From positions 1-47,138 of the forward strand of contig DUML01000081.1 in assembly GCA_012839895.1 (NCBI GenBank): a stretch of 47,138 nucleotides of DNA, read 5' to 3'. The DNA comes from Peptococcaceae bacterium (GTDB taxonomy: Bacteria; Bacillota; Desulfitobacteriia; Desulfitobacteriales; Syntrophobotulaceae). The translations under genes and the position numbers were made by a program. Numbering within the stretch: position 1 is the first letter of the stretch; each line of letters begins with the position of its first letter. This document shows, piece by piece, positions 1 to 8,020 of this stretch. The notes below the pieces were generated by a model. The model worked only from the letters and a program-made list of their open reading frames with translations, ran no database searches and was not told the origin of the DNA.

Positions 1-154
1 GGCTTCGCCTTCGATAAACGTGCTTCGCACGCCCTTGATTCCCGCCAAAGTCTTTCATAATATCAAACTGTCACTTACCATTAAGAGTTCTGTATGGTTT
101 TTGCAAACAACTATTGACAATAACTATAAAATTGTTCCATTTAGAAAATCTTTA
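1..154. other. Left edge, no gene assigned
   Basis: No coding frame with a credible start and ribosome binding site is seen. The first 50 bases contain a small GTGC-TTCG-CAC hairpin and repeated GCTTCGC words, unlike the AT-rich sequence that follows. They could be the tail of a repeat or mobile element lying mostly outside the window. The remainder is AT-rich sequence downstream of the cprD-like gene, with no clear terminator. Confidence 0.3.
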
Positions 155-1741
155 TTAATTAAAAGGGTTGGGGGTACTGTCAATAATCAGTCCCTCCGTC
201 CCGATCACTAAGGAAGCAATGGAAAGTGCGTTTCTTAACGCCGTATACGTTACCTGCACTGGGTCAACAATCCCTGCTTCCAGCATGTCAACGTATGTAT
301 CCTCAGCTGCATTAAACCCCCAATTTCTTGGCAATTTTCTTACCTTTTCAATAACAACATCCCCATTATGCCCTGCATTAGTGACAATCTGGCGAAGCGG
401 TTCTTCTAAAGCCTCCTTTATTATCCGCAAGCCCACTTCTGCTTCGGGTTCCTTCATCTTTACTTCAGCTAAAGACTCACAAGCTCTTATCAAGGCAATA
501 CCGCCACCATGAACTATTCCTTCTTTGATAGCAGCCTGAACAGCGTTAACAGCATCTTCTATTCTGTCTTTTTTTTCCTTTAATTCAAGTACTGTTGGAG
601 CCCCAACTTTAATAAAAGCTACTCGCCCTTGTAGCCATCCCAATCTTTCCTTAAGCTTATCTTTCCTCCAACCAGGCTTAAGGGAATTATATTCCTTCCT
701 TACTTTTTCCAAGCGCATAGCAATTTTTTGGGGGTCACCTAACCCCCCGATAATAGTAGTCGTGTTATTATTGACTACTATTTTCATCGCTTGACCCAAA
801 TGTTCTTCCTTAACTTCTTCCAATTTAAGCCCAGCTGACTCGGCAACTACAGTTGCCCCAGTTATAATCGCAATATCCTGTAAATATTCCTCCCGCCTTT
901 CCCCATGGCCTGGGGTTTGCACAGCCACGACATTCATCGTACCTCTTTTTTTGTTCAGAAGTAAAAGCGCAAGTATATCCACAGAAATATCCTCGGCAAT
1001 GATTACAAGAGGCTTTTTATATTTTACTGCAACCTCTACTATTTCAAAAATTTCGTAAATATAACTAATCTTACAATTTGTTACCAAAATATATGGGTTT
1101 TCTAAAACTTCCGTTTGATTATCCTTAGGACTGACTACTTTTGGGGCAAAACGCCCTTTATCAAAACGGATTCCATTAATAACTTGAAATTCTGTATTCT
1201 GGGTTCTACCTTCTTCGACTTGAATAATGCCATTAAAGCCAACCTCTTTTACCACCTCGGCGATTAATAGTCCTATATTTCGGTCTCCTGCCGCAACAGT
1301 TGCTACCTTAGCTACATCATTAATATCTGATATCTTTATAGCACTATCCATTAAAGCTTGGACAACCACTTCTACCCCTTTTTCCATCCCTTTTACAAGA
1401 AGTGTAGGGTTAGCACCGGCAGCAATATTTTTCATCCCTTTTTGGATCATTGCTTGCGCCAGTATAATCGCAGTAGTTGTCCCATCGCCAACTCTATCAT
1501 TTGTTTTATCTGCTACTTCTTTAATTATTTCACATCCCAGGTTTTGAAACCGATTTTCCACAGTGATTACTTTAGCTATACTTACCCCATCATTAGTAAT
1601 TCTGGGCCTTCCAATATATGGATCCAATACTACATTCCTACCCTTTGGACCTAATGTTACTTTAACACATGACGCAATAATATTTATTCCTTCGGCAAGT
1701 GCGATTCTTGCTTGATGGCCAGAGAGCATTCTAGTCTGCAT
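155..1741 (-). CDS. cprD: GroEL-type chaperonin of the cpr cluster (CprD-like)
   Basis: A 528-residue GroEL/Hsp60 homologue, last gene of the dehalogenase cluster; the role in folding dehalogenase components is inferred from CprD of Desulfitobacterium. The ATPase residues of GroEL are present: the Asp52 equivalent in ITNDG, the Asp87 equivalent in the VGDGTTT phosphate-binding motif, and the Asp398 equivalent in RIEDAV. The apical domain keeps the hydrophobic helix pattern that contacts GroES and substrate (KKPLVIIAED). The C terminus lacks the usual Gly-Gly-Met tail. No groES lies in the window, so it would need the housekeeping co-chaperonin or none. The ATG start follows GAGGGG at a spacing of about 9 bases. 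A 147-bp gap separates it from cprC. Confidence 0.88.
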   Translation of the reverse strand: MQTRMLSGHQARIALAEGINIIASCVKVTLGPKGRNVVLDPYIGRPRITNDGVSIAKVITVENRFQNLGCEIIKEVADKTNDRVGDGTTTAIILAQAMIQKGMKNIAAGANPTLLVKGMEKGVEVVVQALMDSAIKISDINDVAKVATVAAGDRNIGLLIAEVVKEVGFNGIIQVEEGRTQNTEFQVINGIRFDKGRFAPKVVSPKDNQTEVLENPYILVTNCKISYIYEIFEIVEVAVKYKKPLVIIAEDISVDILALLLLNKKRGTMNVVAVQTPGHGERREEYLQDIAIITGATVVAESAGLKLEEVKEEHLGQAMKIVVNNNTTTIIGGLGDPQKIAMRLEKVRKEYNSLKPGWRKDKLKERLGWLQGRVAFIKVGAPTVLELKEKKDRIEDAVNAVQAAIKEGIVHGGGIALIRACESLAEVKMKEPEAEVGLRIIKEALEEPLRQIVTNAGHNGDVVIEKVRKLPRNWGFNAAEDTYVDMLEAGIVDPVQVTYTALRNALSIASLVIGTEGLIIDSTPNPFN

Positions 1742-1888
1742 AACTGATTCCCCTCATAATAACATTAGGAATTCCATGCTTCGAGAACAACCAGAAAAGA
1801 AAAAAGCAGGATTAAACTATAGAAAACAAAGAGTAGAATATTTGATTTATCAAACCGCTCTTTTGTTTGTTTTTCATTATTAACTGTA
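1742..1888. other. cprC-cprD intergenic spacer
   Basis: AT-rich spacer between two minus-strand genes. On the minus strand an AAACAAAAGAG arm and a CTCTTTGTTTT arm could pair imperfectly around an AT-rich loop, which might slow or end transcription. No convincing dehalobox or -10/-35 pair was found, so cprD is probably read through from upstream. Confidence 0.3.
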
Positions 1889-3070
1889 TTATTTTGCATT
1901 ATTCACATCCACCGACCTATTTGATATTGAAGAAGTACGCGAAAATATACTTTTGATTTTACGGGTCAAACCTGCTACTTTGTCAAGGAATGTCCCTACT
2001 GGGCAAAAAGCAAAACACCAAAAACGACGATAAAAAAAGCTGGCGAGTAAGATTATAAAAAGCAAATACCATTGATAACTAGAGCCGTTTAACCCAAACA
2101 TAGTACCAAATGGTTCGAAGCTTGATACGGAAGGGTTAAGGGATATAAAAGCCAAAAACAGAACTATGAATAGTAAAATTTCTTTAACCAAGCGAAACCA
2201 CTTCAAGTATTTTCCCATAGGTAAATTAATTCTGCTAATTTTATGAGTTATTTCCTGCAAACCACAAAACGGACATACATAATTACAATATATATTTTTG
2301 CCGGTGAACAGGATAGGACCTATAACACCTATCAGCACTATATACCAAATAAGATTATCGCCTGGTGAAGGCAAATATCCTAAAAATAAGGCGCTAATTT
2401 GAGCCATTGAAATAGATCTATTTAGCCAAAAACCCAATATTAAAATACTTATTATCAAAAACTGGAACCTAAACCTGGATAATTGCTTGAATCTAGGCAT
2501 AAAAACAGAAAGTACAAAAAGTAAAGAAATAATTATTTCTTGCATGCCTATATTCCATTTTACTTCTGCTTTCTTTGGTGTAACCTTTAAGTCTTCCAAT
2601 GCAACTACGTGAGCTACATCTTGGACACTAAGAGCTATTGCCCGAGTGGATAAAGTCGCACCTGACACACCTTCAATATCATAATCAAAACTCAAAGCAT
2701 CTCCTGCTTGTTTATTGGCGAACTGACGGAAAAAACCGGCTTTAATAATCTTATTAATATAAGAAGGAGTCTCTTTGTGTTCTAAAATAATAACATCTGT
2801 CACAGCTCCACTTGTAGACAAAACTGTACCCACTAAAATTGGCCCGCCATAACCAACATGACTGCTGATTCCAAGATAAGCCAAAACGTCACCATCTGCA
2901 CCCACTGCTTTAGCTATCCGATCGTTTATCGGTTCAAATTTGTCTGCACTAGGGAGCATTTGACGGTAATATTTCTGGACGGTATTGGCATCAAATTTAC
3001 TGGCATAATGCCCATATCCATACGCTAGAACAAGAACTATAATTGCTATTAGAGGCAAGAATTTCTTCAT
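1889..3070 (-). CDS. cprC: NosR/NirI-like flavo-iron-sulfur membrane protein (CprC/RdhC-like)
   Basis: A 393-residue membrane protein of the RdhC type. It has an N-terminal membrane segment (about residues 5-20), an exported FMN-binding domain ending in the SGATLST motif (about 136-142) whose threonine carries covalent FMN in this family, then about five membrane helices. Two polyferredoxin-like cysteine clusters follow: Cys262, Cys266 and Cys269 in a CxxxCPFC motif, and Cys352 and Cys356 in CxxxCP. CprC was first annotated as a regulator from its similarity to NosR; an electron-transfer role from menaquinol to the exported dehalogenase, or a maturation role, is proposed for the family. It lies about 105 bp downstream of cprA behind a strong hairpin. 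The Shine-Dalgarno is weak (AGAAGG). Confidence 0.87.
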   Translation of the reverse strand: MKKFLPLIAIIVLVLAYGYGHYASKFDANTVQKYYRQMLPSADKFEPINDRIAKAVGADGDVLAYLGISSHVGYGGPILVGTVLSTSGAVTDVIILEHKETPSYINKIIKAGFFRQFANKQAGDALSFDYDIEGVSGATLSTRAIALSVQDVAHVVALEDLKVTPKKAEVKWNIGMQEIIISLLFVLSVFMPRFKQLSRFRFQFLIISILILGFWLNRSISMAQISALFLGYLPSPGDNLIWYIVLIGVIGPILFTGKNIYCNYVCPFCGLQEITHKISRINLPMGKYLKWFRLVKEILLFIVLFLAFISLNPSVSSFEPFGTMFGLNGSSYQWYLLFIILLASFFYRRFWCFAFCPVGTFLDKVAGLTRKIKSIFSRTSSISNRSVDVNNAK

Positions 3071-3110
3071 TAAGAATGACCTTCTTTCATCGCATCTTAA
3101 TGGGGTAGGT

Positions 3111-3144
3111 TTCTAAGCGGCAAGTTTAAACTCACCGCTTAGAA
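3111..3144 (-). terminator. cprA-cprC intercistronic stem-loop
   Basis: A perfect 10-bp inverted repeat (TTCTAAGCGG at 3111-3120 and its complement at 3135-3144) with a 14-base loop lies 32 bases after the cprA stop. No U-run follows on the minus strand, so it looks more like an mRNA processing or stabilising element, or a partial attenuator, than a full intrinsic terminator. It would raise cprBA over cprCD transcript levels. Confidence 0.6.
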
Positions 3145-3175
3145 CATTGATATTGAGCTACTTTGCAATGAACTT

Positions 3176-4510
3176 TTAATACAATTCAGGCCATTCCAGC
3201 CACCATTTATATTTTTCAATAGTTTCCGTACCATATCCGAACATGTCATCAATGGATTTGAGAAGTTGTGAACTCATTTCTCCTCTGCTACCAATCCAGG
3301 TCCCAGCTAGATGGAACCAGGAATCTTCTTTGGAGTTCCAAGGACAAACTTTCATACACCTTCCACAGGAAGAGCCTTCTTTATTGGTTGTGCGGAAAAC
3401 TGCGCATTTCCTAAAATCAGAATTCCAACGCAGATAACCATTGTATTCAACATAATCGTCATCAAATGATATTGCTCCTGCCGGACAGTTTTCTGCACAT
3501 TTCCGACATACCCTACAAAAATCCTGTAAACCAAAATCAATTGGTTTATCAGGCACAAGTGGAAGATCCGTTGTCACAGCAGCAACTTTATGCCGGAATC
3601 CTAGACGGGGATGGATTGTACTGTCTCCTGTACGGGAAAGTTCCCCTAGCCCTGCCGCAATAATTACTGGTGGCATGACTGCTGCATAATTTCTGGCATG
3701 ATGTGCCCTGGCATTGTATCCAAGGTTTCTGATGTACTGAGCAAGGATAGTGGCGATATTTCCGGTAGCGTGATAACCACGGAAAGACTGAGCACTACTA
3801 ATGCCATCATAACCGGTAGAAGCAAGAGTTGTCTCCAAATGCTGATCGACCATTACAACAATTACATACGGCAATCTCTCTTCAACAGGAACAGTCCAAG
3901 ATTCAACAGGCAATGATGCCATTAAATCCCTTCCGACCGTAGCTCTATGTGAGTAGTAGGCGTAAGGAGGCATTTTCCCGATACCGACCTCATCTGCCCG
4001 CAGGAAGTAGGCAACATCTTTAATGTGCTTAGACATTTGCTCCGGATCAGGAATTGGCAGTTTTTTCTCCGCGGGTTTACCTTCTACGGCACTATCTGGA
4101 GCAATGGCTGAAAGAACTTTACTTAATGCTGCAGAAAGAGGATATTTACTCACAAACCTAAGTACTTCCTTCTGCGCTTCTTCTCCAAGTAACCCTCTTG
4201 CCGCTAGGTTAAAGCCCATATCGGCTTCACTTACATTTTTTATCTTACCTACTATTCTTGTCGTTCCCAACCATTCATCATTATGCTCTACATAACGCAC
4301 CGCAGCCCCTGAGTAGTCAGGATTGGGATGAAGCTTCGACCATTGTCCCTTCTCTCCCGGAACATAGTTAAGGGTCTCATTTGCTGCATTTGCTACCTTT
4401 GTAGATGCTTTTAAAGCTCCCATTACACCCATTGCTGTTGCGGCTGCGCCAACTTTCAAAAAACCTCTGCGATTAATTTTATATGTCTGCTTTTGTTCTT
4501 TATTATCCAT
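3176..4510 (-). CDS. cprA: Reductive dehalogenase catalytic subunit, CprA-like
   Basis: The terminal reductase of organohalide respiration, removing halogen from an organic acceptor on the outer face of the membrane; cobamide and two [4Fe-4S] clusters are the family cofactors. The 444 residues begin with a Tat signal (Arg14-Arg15 in NRRGFLK) and a hydrophobic stretch ending near ANA-A at about residue 42. Cluster motifs are Cys332, Cys335, Cys338, Cys342 (CxxCxxCxxxCP) and Cys369 with Cys382, Cys385, Cys389 (CxxCxxxCPW). The C terminus ([11 protein letters not shown]) and much of the body closely resemble, from memory, the ortho-chlorophenol dehalogenase CprA of Desulfitobacterium, so an ortho-chlorinated phenol is the likely substrate. 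As in other RdhA there is no DxHxxG cobalamin motif. The start follows AGGGGGGTG; cprB ends 17 bp upstream. Confidence 0.95.
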   Translation of the reverse strand: MDNKEQKQTYKINRRGFLKVGAAATAMGVMGALKASTKVANAANETLNYVPGEKGQWSKLHPNPDYSGAAVRYVEHNDEWLGTTRIVGKIKNVSEADMGFNLAARGLLGEEAQKEVLRFVSKYPLSAALSKVLSAIAPDSAVEGKPAEKKLPIPDPEQMSKHIKDVAYFLRADEVGIGKMPPYAYYSHRATVGRDLMASLPVESWTVPVEERLPYVIVVMVDQHLETTLASTGYDGISSAQSFRGYHATGNIATILAQYIRNLGYNARAHHARNYAAVMPPVIIAAGLGELSRTGDSTIHPRLGFRHKVAAVTTDLPLVPDKPIDFGLQDFCRVCRKCAENCPAGAISFDDDYVEYNGYLRWNSDFRKCAVFRTTNKEGSSCGRCMKVCPWNSKEDSWFHLAGTWIGSRGEMSSQLLKSIDDMFGYGTETIEKYKWWLEWPELY

Positions 4511-4527
4511 ATTTTCACCCCCCTTTT

Positions 4528-4839
4528 TTATAACTGTGATGTAGCTGAATCACTTACTTTTTTAACTTTAATAAATCCTAATAATCTAGCTAAAATAAAC
4601 CCAAGAACAACAGATATTCCTAAGAATAAAAAGATTGCAGTACTTGTAGCCTTGACATGACCAACTGAGGCATTAATATAGATAAAAGAAATCCCCATCC
4701 ATGTAATGGCATACCATACTACAAACAAAACCCAGTTGAGAACTGTCTTCCAAATTTCTTTCTGCTTTGCCCGAGGTTTAATAAAAAAAATTGCAGCCAT
4801 GAATAACATGCCCGCCAAGAAAACTAAAAAAGTACCCAT
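4528..4839 (-). CDS. cprB: Reductive dehalogenase membrane anchor, CprB-like
   Basis: A 103-residue integral membrane protein with three hydrophobic helices (about residues 2-20, 34-53 and 66-90), the size and topology of RdhB anchors that hold the exported RdhA on the outer face of the membrane. The loop between helices 2 and 3 carries a conserved-looking ASVGHVKAT segment. It is translated from an ideal AAGGAGGTG ribosome binding site, directly upstream of cprA and in the same transcript. This B-before-A order is the Desulfitobacterium and Dehalobacter cpr arrangement; in pce and Dehalococcoides loci A precedes B. The promoter with dehalobox lies about 50-100 bp upstream. Confidence 0.92.
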   Translation of the reverse strand: MGTFLVFLAGMLFMAAIFFIKPRAKQKEIWKTVLNWVLFVVWYAITWMGISFIYINASVGHVKATSTAIFLFLGISVVLGFILARLLGFIKVKKVSDSATSQL

Positions 4840-4893
4840 ATTCCTTTCACCTCCTTTTTGGTTAATAGAAGATGATGAAGTCTATATGAGTAC

Positions 4894-4935
4894 ATTGTAA
4901 TTCAATACCTAAAATAAATTTTTAGCATACATTAA
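4894..4935 (-). promoter_or_regulatory. cprBA promoter with dehalobox
   Basis: A 14-bp near-palindrome at 4922-4935 reads TTAAT-GTAT-GCTAA on the minus strand, matching the CprK dehalobox TTAAT-N4-ATTAA in eight of ten half-site bases. A TACAAT -10 hexamer lies at 4894-4899. If this hexamer occupies -12 to -7, transcription starts at about 4887 and the box is centred at -41.5, the position known for CprK-activated promoters. There is no -35 hexamer, as expected for a promoter that needs an activator. Confidence 0.82.
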
Positions 4936-4962
4936 ACAGTGATACAATTTATTGGTAACATT

Positions 4963-6558
4963 TCACTCTCTATTATCACCTTTACGAGATTTATTACCTA
5001 CCGACCCTTCCACAGTAAAAAGAAGCGAAGCAATTCCCATCGCATTCCTTAAAGCAGTTATAGTCACTTTAGCTGGATCGACTATTCCTACATTGATCAT
5101 GTCTACGAAAATTCCGGCCACTGCATCATACCCGGTATTTTTATCATGCTTCTTTAGAAGTTCAACAATGTTTTTGCCGTTGCCACCGGCGTTATTAACG
5201 ATTTGTATTAATGGTGCTTCTAATGCCTGCTTTATTAGGCGAATCCCAGCCATCTCGTACCAATTGTCTGTTTTAATTTTATCCAAAGCCTGAGCAGCCC
5301 TTATAAAGGCTGTTCCTCCTCCTGGGACAATCCCCTTTTCAATTGCTGCCTTGGAAGCCTTGACCCCTTTGATTACTCTGTCTTTTAATTCCTTTAAAGC
5401 CATATCTGTATCAGCACCCACTTGGATAACTGCAATTCCACCAGAAAGTAATGTCAAACGTTTTAAAAGTCTATCCCTATCTTCAGTTTGGGATGTCTGA
5501 CTAATAAGGGTTTTTACCTTCCTTATTTGTTTGTCAATGTTTTGACGACTTCCATCGCCACCGAGAATTGTAGTTTTATGGCGTGTAACAATAACCTTTT
5601 CCGCCTTCCCTAGCATGGCTTTTTCAATATTTCCAAGTGACATGCCTAATTCTTTCGTAATAAATGTTCCATTTGTAACTAGAGCCAAATCTTCCAGAAG
5701 ACCTTGACGGAAATCTCCAAACCCTGGAGCCTTGACAGCAACAACTTTTCCAGTTTCAGCAGTATTATATGAGAATAATACCCCTAAAACATCTTTTTTG
5801 ATATTTGGCGTTATAATAAGAAGCGCCTTTTTCTCCCAGGAACACCAACTTAAAACACGCTTGACATCAGATGTTTCATTCAGAACATGATCTGTAATAA
5901 GAATATAGGGACTCTCAAGACTGATATCCATTCCTTCAGAGGCAAAATACGGAGACATATAGCCGTTATCCAATTCTAGGCCTTGGGATATTTCAATACT
6001 AGTACTTCGCTCTGTTGATTCCTGTACGAAAACTGTACCGTCTTTACCAATTTTATTAAAAGCCTTAGCAATTAATTCGCCAATATAAGTATTTTTCGAA
6101 GAGATAGCTGCCACTTGAAATACCCCATCTGGTATCGTTACAGGAATGCTTAAATTTTCGATTTCTTCTATAGCAGTATTTACTGCTTTTTCAATGCCTT
6201 TTCTGAGTTGAATGGGATTTAAACCTGCTTCGATAAGAGGAAGACTTCCATTTATTATTGCCTGAGCAAGCACAATTGAAGTAGTCGTTCCATCGCCAAC
6301 CAATTCATTAGTCCTCATGGCAACTTCCCGGCATAGCTTTGCTCCTAGATCTTCTTGCAGGTTAGTAAGTTTTATGTATTTGGCGACTGTTGCTCCATCT
6401 TTTGTTATTAATGGATAACCCAGTGCTCTCTCAATTACTATATTTTTGCCGCAAGGACCAATGGTTGGTTTAACCATATCGGCAACTTGATTAAATCCAG
6501 AAATCAATGCATTACGTGCTTTAACATCATTAAGGAAAGTACTTGTTTGGAAGTTCAT
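4963..6558 (-). CDS. cprE: GroEL-type chaperonin of the cpr cluster (CprE-like), catalytic Asp replaced
   Basis: A 531-residue GroEL homologue, paralogous to the chaperonin at 155-1741 but divergent. The Asp52 equivalent (ITKDG) and the Asp87 equivalent in VGDGTTT are present. At the position of GroEL Asp398, where GroEL has RVEDAL, this protein has RVIKGV, putting lysine in place of the aspartate needed for ATP hydrolysis; the codon is AAA at 5368-5370. The apical domain also departs from GroEL, with a tryptophan/cysteine-rich segment (LSWCSWEKK) where the GroES-binding helices lie. The C terminus is charged and has no GGM tail. The ATG overlaps the cprZ stop by 4 bp (ATGA), so the two are translationally coupled. 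The role in dehalogenase folding is inferred from the cluster. Confidence 0.88.
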   Translation of the reverse strand: MNFQTSTFLNDVKARNALISGFNQVADMVKPTIGPCGKNIVIERALGYPLITKDGATVAKYIKLTNLQEDLGAKLCREVAMRTNELVGDGTTTSIVLAQAIINGSLPLIEAGLNPIQLRKGIEKAVNTAIEEIENLSIPVTIPDGVFQVAAISSKNTYIGELIAKAFNKIGKDGTVFVQESTERSTSIEISQGLELDNGYMSPYFASEGMDISLESPYILITDHVLNETSDVKRVLSWCSWEKKALLIITPNIKKDVLGVLFSYNTAETGKVVAVKAPGFGDFRQGLLEDLALVTNGTFITKELGMSLGNIEKAMLGKAEKVIVTRHKTTILGGDGSRQNIDKQIRKVKTLISQTSQTEDRDRLLKRLTLLSGGIAVIQVGADTDMALKELKDRVIKGVKASKAAIEKGIVPGGGTAFIRAAQALDKIKTDNWYEMAGIRLIKQALEAPLIQIVNNAGGNGKNIVELLKKHDKNTGYDAVAGIFVDMINVGIVDPAKVTITALRNAMGIASLLFTVEGSVGNKSRKGDNRE

Positions 6559-6968
6559 TGTCTTATCTCCATAACAACTCCGTCTTTTAATATTATTTCC
6601 GCTTTAACGGCTGAATCTAGATTATCTCCGACTTTGAGTTCATAAGGCCCTTCGATGGACCCGATAACAGCCTCCTCACCAATTTTTAAATCATCTATCT
6701 CAGCCAGACAAGTTCTAATCTCATCCTGCCTTCTATGATAATCGCTTGCCTCGGAATCAAACTTTTTACGAATCTGCTCGAGTTGAAATTCATCAGCGCC
6801 TTTAAGAGCAAATTCAGTAATCATTTTATTTTTTTTTTCCTCTAATTCCCTTTGTTTATTATATATAGCCAGTAACTCGTCCTCCAGTTGTCGACGGGTA
6901 ACCTCTTTAGCCTTTTCAGTAATAATTTGTTTAATAGTTATTTCTCTGAAAATAGTAATTGACCTCAA
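6555..6968 (-). CDS. cprZ: YlqD-like coiled-coil protein (CprZ position)
   Basis: A 137-residue soluble protein. Residues about 15-95 are charged and helical, with Lys/Glu/Gln-rich stretches typical of a coiled coil; the last 40 residues form a compact region ending in ILKDGVVMEIR. This layout and the ending match what I remember of the YlqD family (PF11068), of unknown function in Firmicutes; the match is from memory. Position between cprK and cprE equals cprZ of Desulfitobacterium. The start is TTG: no ATG occurs until residue 49, and GGAGG lies 7 bases before the TTG. It overlaps cprE by 4 bp, suggesting it works with that chaperonin. Function unknown. Confidence 0.75.
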   Translation of the reverse strand: MRSITIFREITIKQIITEKAKEVTRRQLEDELLAIYNKQRELEEKKNKMITEFALKGADEFQLEQIRKKFDSEASDYHRRQDEIRTCLAEIDDLKIGEEAVIGSIEGPYELKVGDNLDSAVKAEIILKDGVVMEIRQ

Positions 6969-7003
6969 CCAAATTCCTCCAATTCCTTTAGCTAATTCAT
7001 TAA

Positions 7004-7048
7004 ATTATACTATTTGATTATTGTCTTAAAATCCTTAGAGTATACTAA
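7004..7048 (-). promoter_or_regulatory. cprZE promoter with dehalobox
   Basis: A 14-bp dehalobox-like palindrome at 7035-7048 reads TTAGT-ATAC-TCTAA on the minus strand. Downstream lies the overlapping hexamer pair TAGTAT (7007-7012) and TATAAT (7004-7009). With TAGTAT as the -10 the box is at -41.5; with the perfect TATAAT it is at -44.5. No -35 hexamer is visible. This supports CprK-dependent expression of cprZE separately from cprBA. Confidence 0.72.
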
Positions 7049-7092
7049 ACCTTCTAAGTTTCTTATCGGACTTTACTCCTACAAAAAAAGTT

Positions 7093-7794
7093 TTAATAAT
7101 AGGTAGATTGTTCGGAAAGTAATTTAAGTTTTTCTAGATCATAGACTATTATCTTATCTTTATTCTTATTAAGGATTTTCTCTTTCTTAAGACAATTTAA
7201 AACCCTGGAGACAGTTACATAATGAGCCCCGGTTATTTCTGCAATGTTGGCTTGTGACAATTTAATAACTATCTCATGAGCATTTTCCAATTGCTTTCCA
7301 TGTAAAACACAAAGTCTATAAATTAATCTCAGTATTCTAATTGTTGGATTATAAGAATTTATCTCGGCAACTTGTCTCATAAAGTAGCTTGCTTTGGCAA
7401 GATAATTCTTCAAAATGTCAAATGGCATTTCTTCATTGTCCCGAAAGATTTCTTTTAGGTTATCTTTGGTGAATCTACATATCGTGCTATTCTCAATAGC
7501 AACAGCATGAATATTATCCTCAGTAGGGAACAATCTTCCTAACAAACAGTTCTTACCAGCAAAATAAAGTAACACTTCTCTTCCATCATCACTTATTAAA
7601 TTAATTCTTATTCTACCCTCTAGTACAATTATTAAAGCGTTGGTAGGCTCACCGGGAATAATAACAGAACTATTCTTTGCATAATTTTTTACAGTACCTA
7701 AATGTACATATTGCCTTAAACTATCAACTGGATAGAATGAATCAGGAATGACTACTCCACAATTATCCATTTTTCTCCTATAGGACATAGTCAT
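7093..7794 (-). CDS. cprK: CprK-like halophenol-sensing Crp/Fnr-family activator
   Basis: Transcriptional activator of the cpr genes, 233 residues from the ATG at 7794. This start is chosen because GGAGG lies 5-6 bases before it and the length matches CprK (232). An upstream ATG at 7818 has no such site. The N-terminal half is a cyclic-nucleotide-type beta barrel, the C-terminal part a Crp helix-turn-helix (ITGAHYVTVSRVL). Aligned with CprK at a constant offset of one, the ligand residues are all kept: Tyr77, Tyr131 and Lys134 for CprK Tyr76, Tyr130 and Lys133, which bind the ortho-chlorophenolate. Cys12, Cys106, Cys162 and Cys201 match Cys11, Cys105, Cys161 and Cys200; Cys11 and Cys200 form the redox disulfide in CprK. 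Confidence 0.93.
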   Translation of the reverse strand: MTMSYRRKMDNCGVVIPDSFYPVDSLRQYVHLGTVKNYAKNSSVIIPGEPTNALIIVLEGRIRINLISDDGREVLLYFAGKNCLLGRLFPTEDNIHAVAIENSTICRFTKDNLKEIFRDNEEMPFDILKNYLAKASYFMRQVAEINSYNPTIRILRLIYRLCVLHGKQLENAHEIVIKLSQANIAEITGAHYVTVSRVLNCLKKEKILNKNKDKIIVYDLEKLKLLSEQSTYY

Positions 7795-7988
7795 TTTTAC
7801 CTCCTCAAACCATCGCAACTTTTTTATTCCTAAATAGAAGGCATCAGATAAGAATAAAATTGTTAAACATAATCTATGTTAAATATAGTACAATTAATTT
7901 GTCACCCCCTCGAAAAATTAATCAGGGGATAATTGATTTCCACCCCATTAGACCAAGGGTTAAATTTCTATGAATAAAGAGTGCTTTA

Positions 7989-8006
7989 ATTTAGTGTACA
8001 CTAAAT
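7989..8006. promoter_or_regulatory. Dehalobox-like 18-bp palindrome
   Basis: The 18 bases form a perfect inverted repeat with core TTAGTGTACACTAA at 7991-8004. It resembles the box before cprZE (TTAGT half site). It overlaps the -10 expected for a leftward promoter driven from the box at 8021-8034, so occupancy could repress it. Confidence 0.65.
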
Positions 8007-8020
8007 AAATGCTCAAATCT

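Noticed and set aside
155-6558. Either chaperonin as the housekeeping GroEL
   Set aside because: Both lack the GGM tail and a neighbouring groES, and both lie within the dehalogenase cluster.
7882-7900. A further dehalobox before cprK at the TTAATTGTACTATA sequence
   Set aside because: Only one half site fits; the other matches poorly, so it was not listed.
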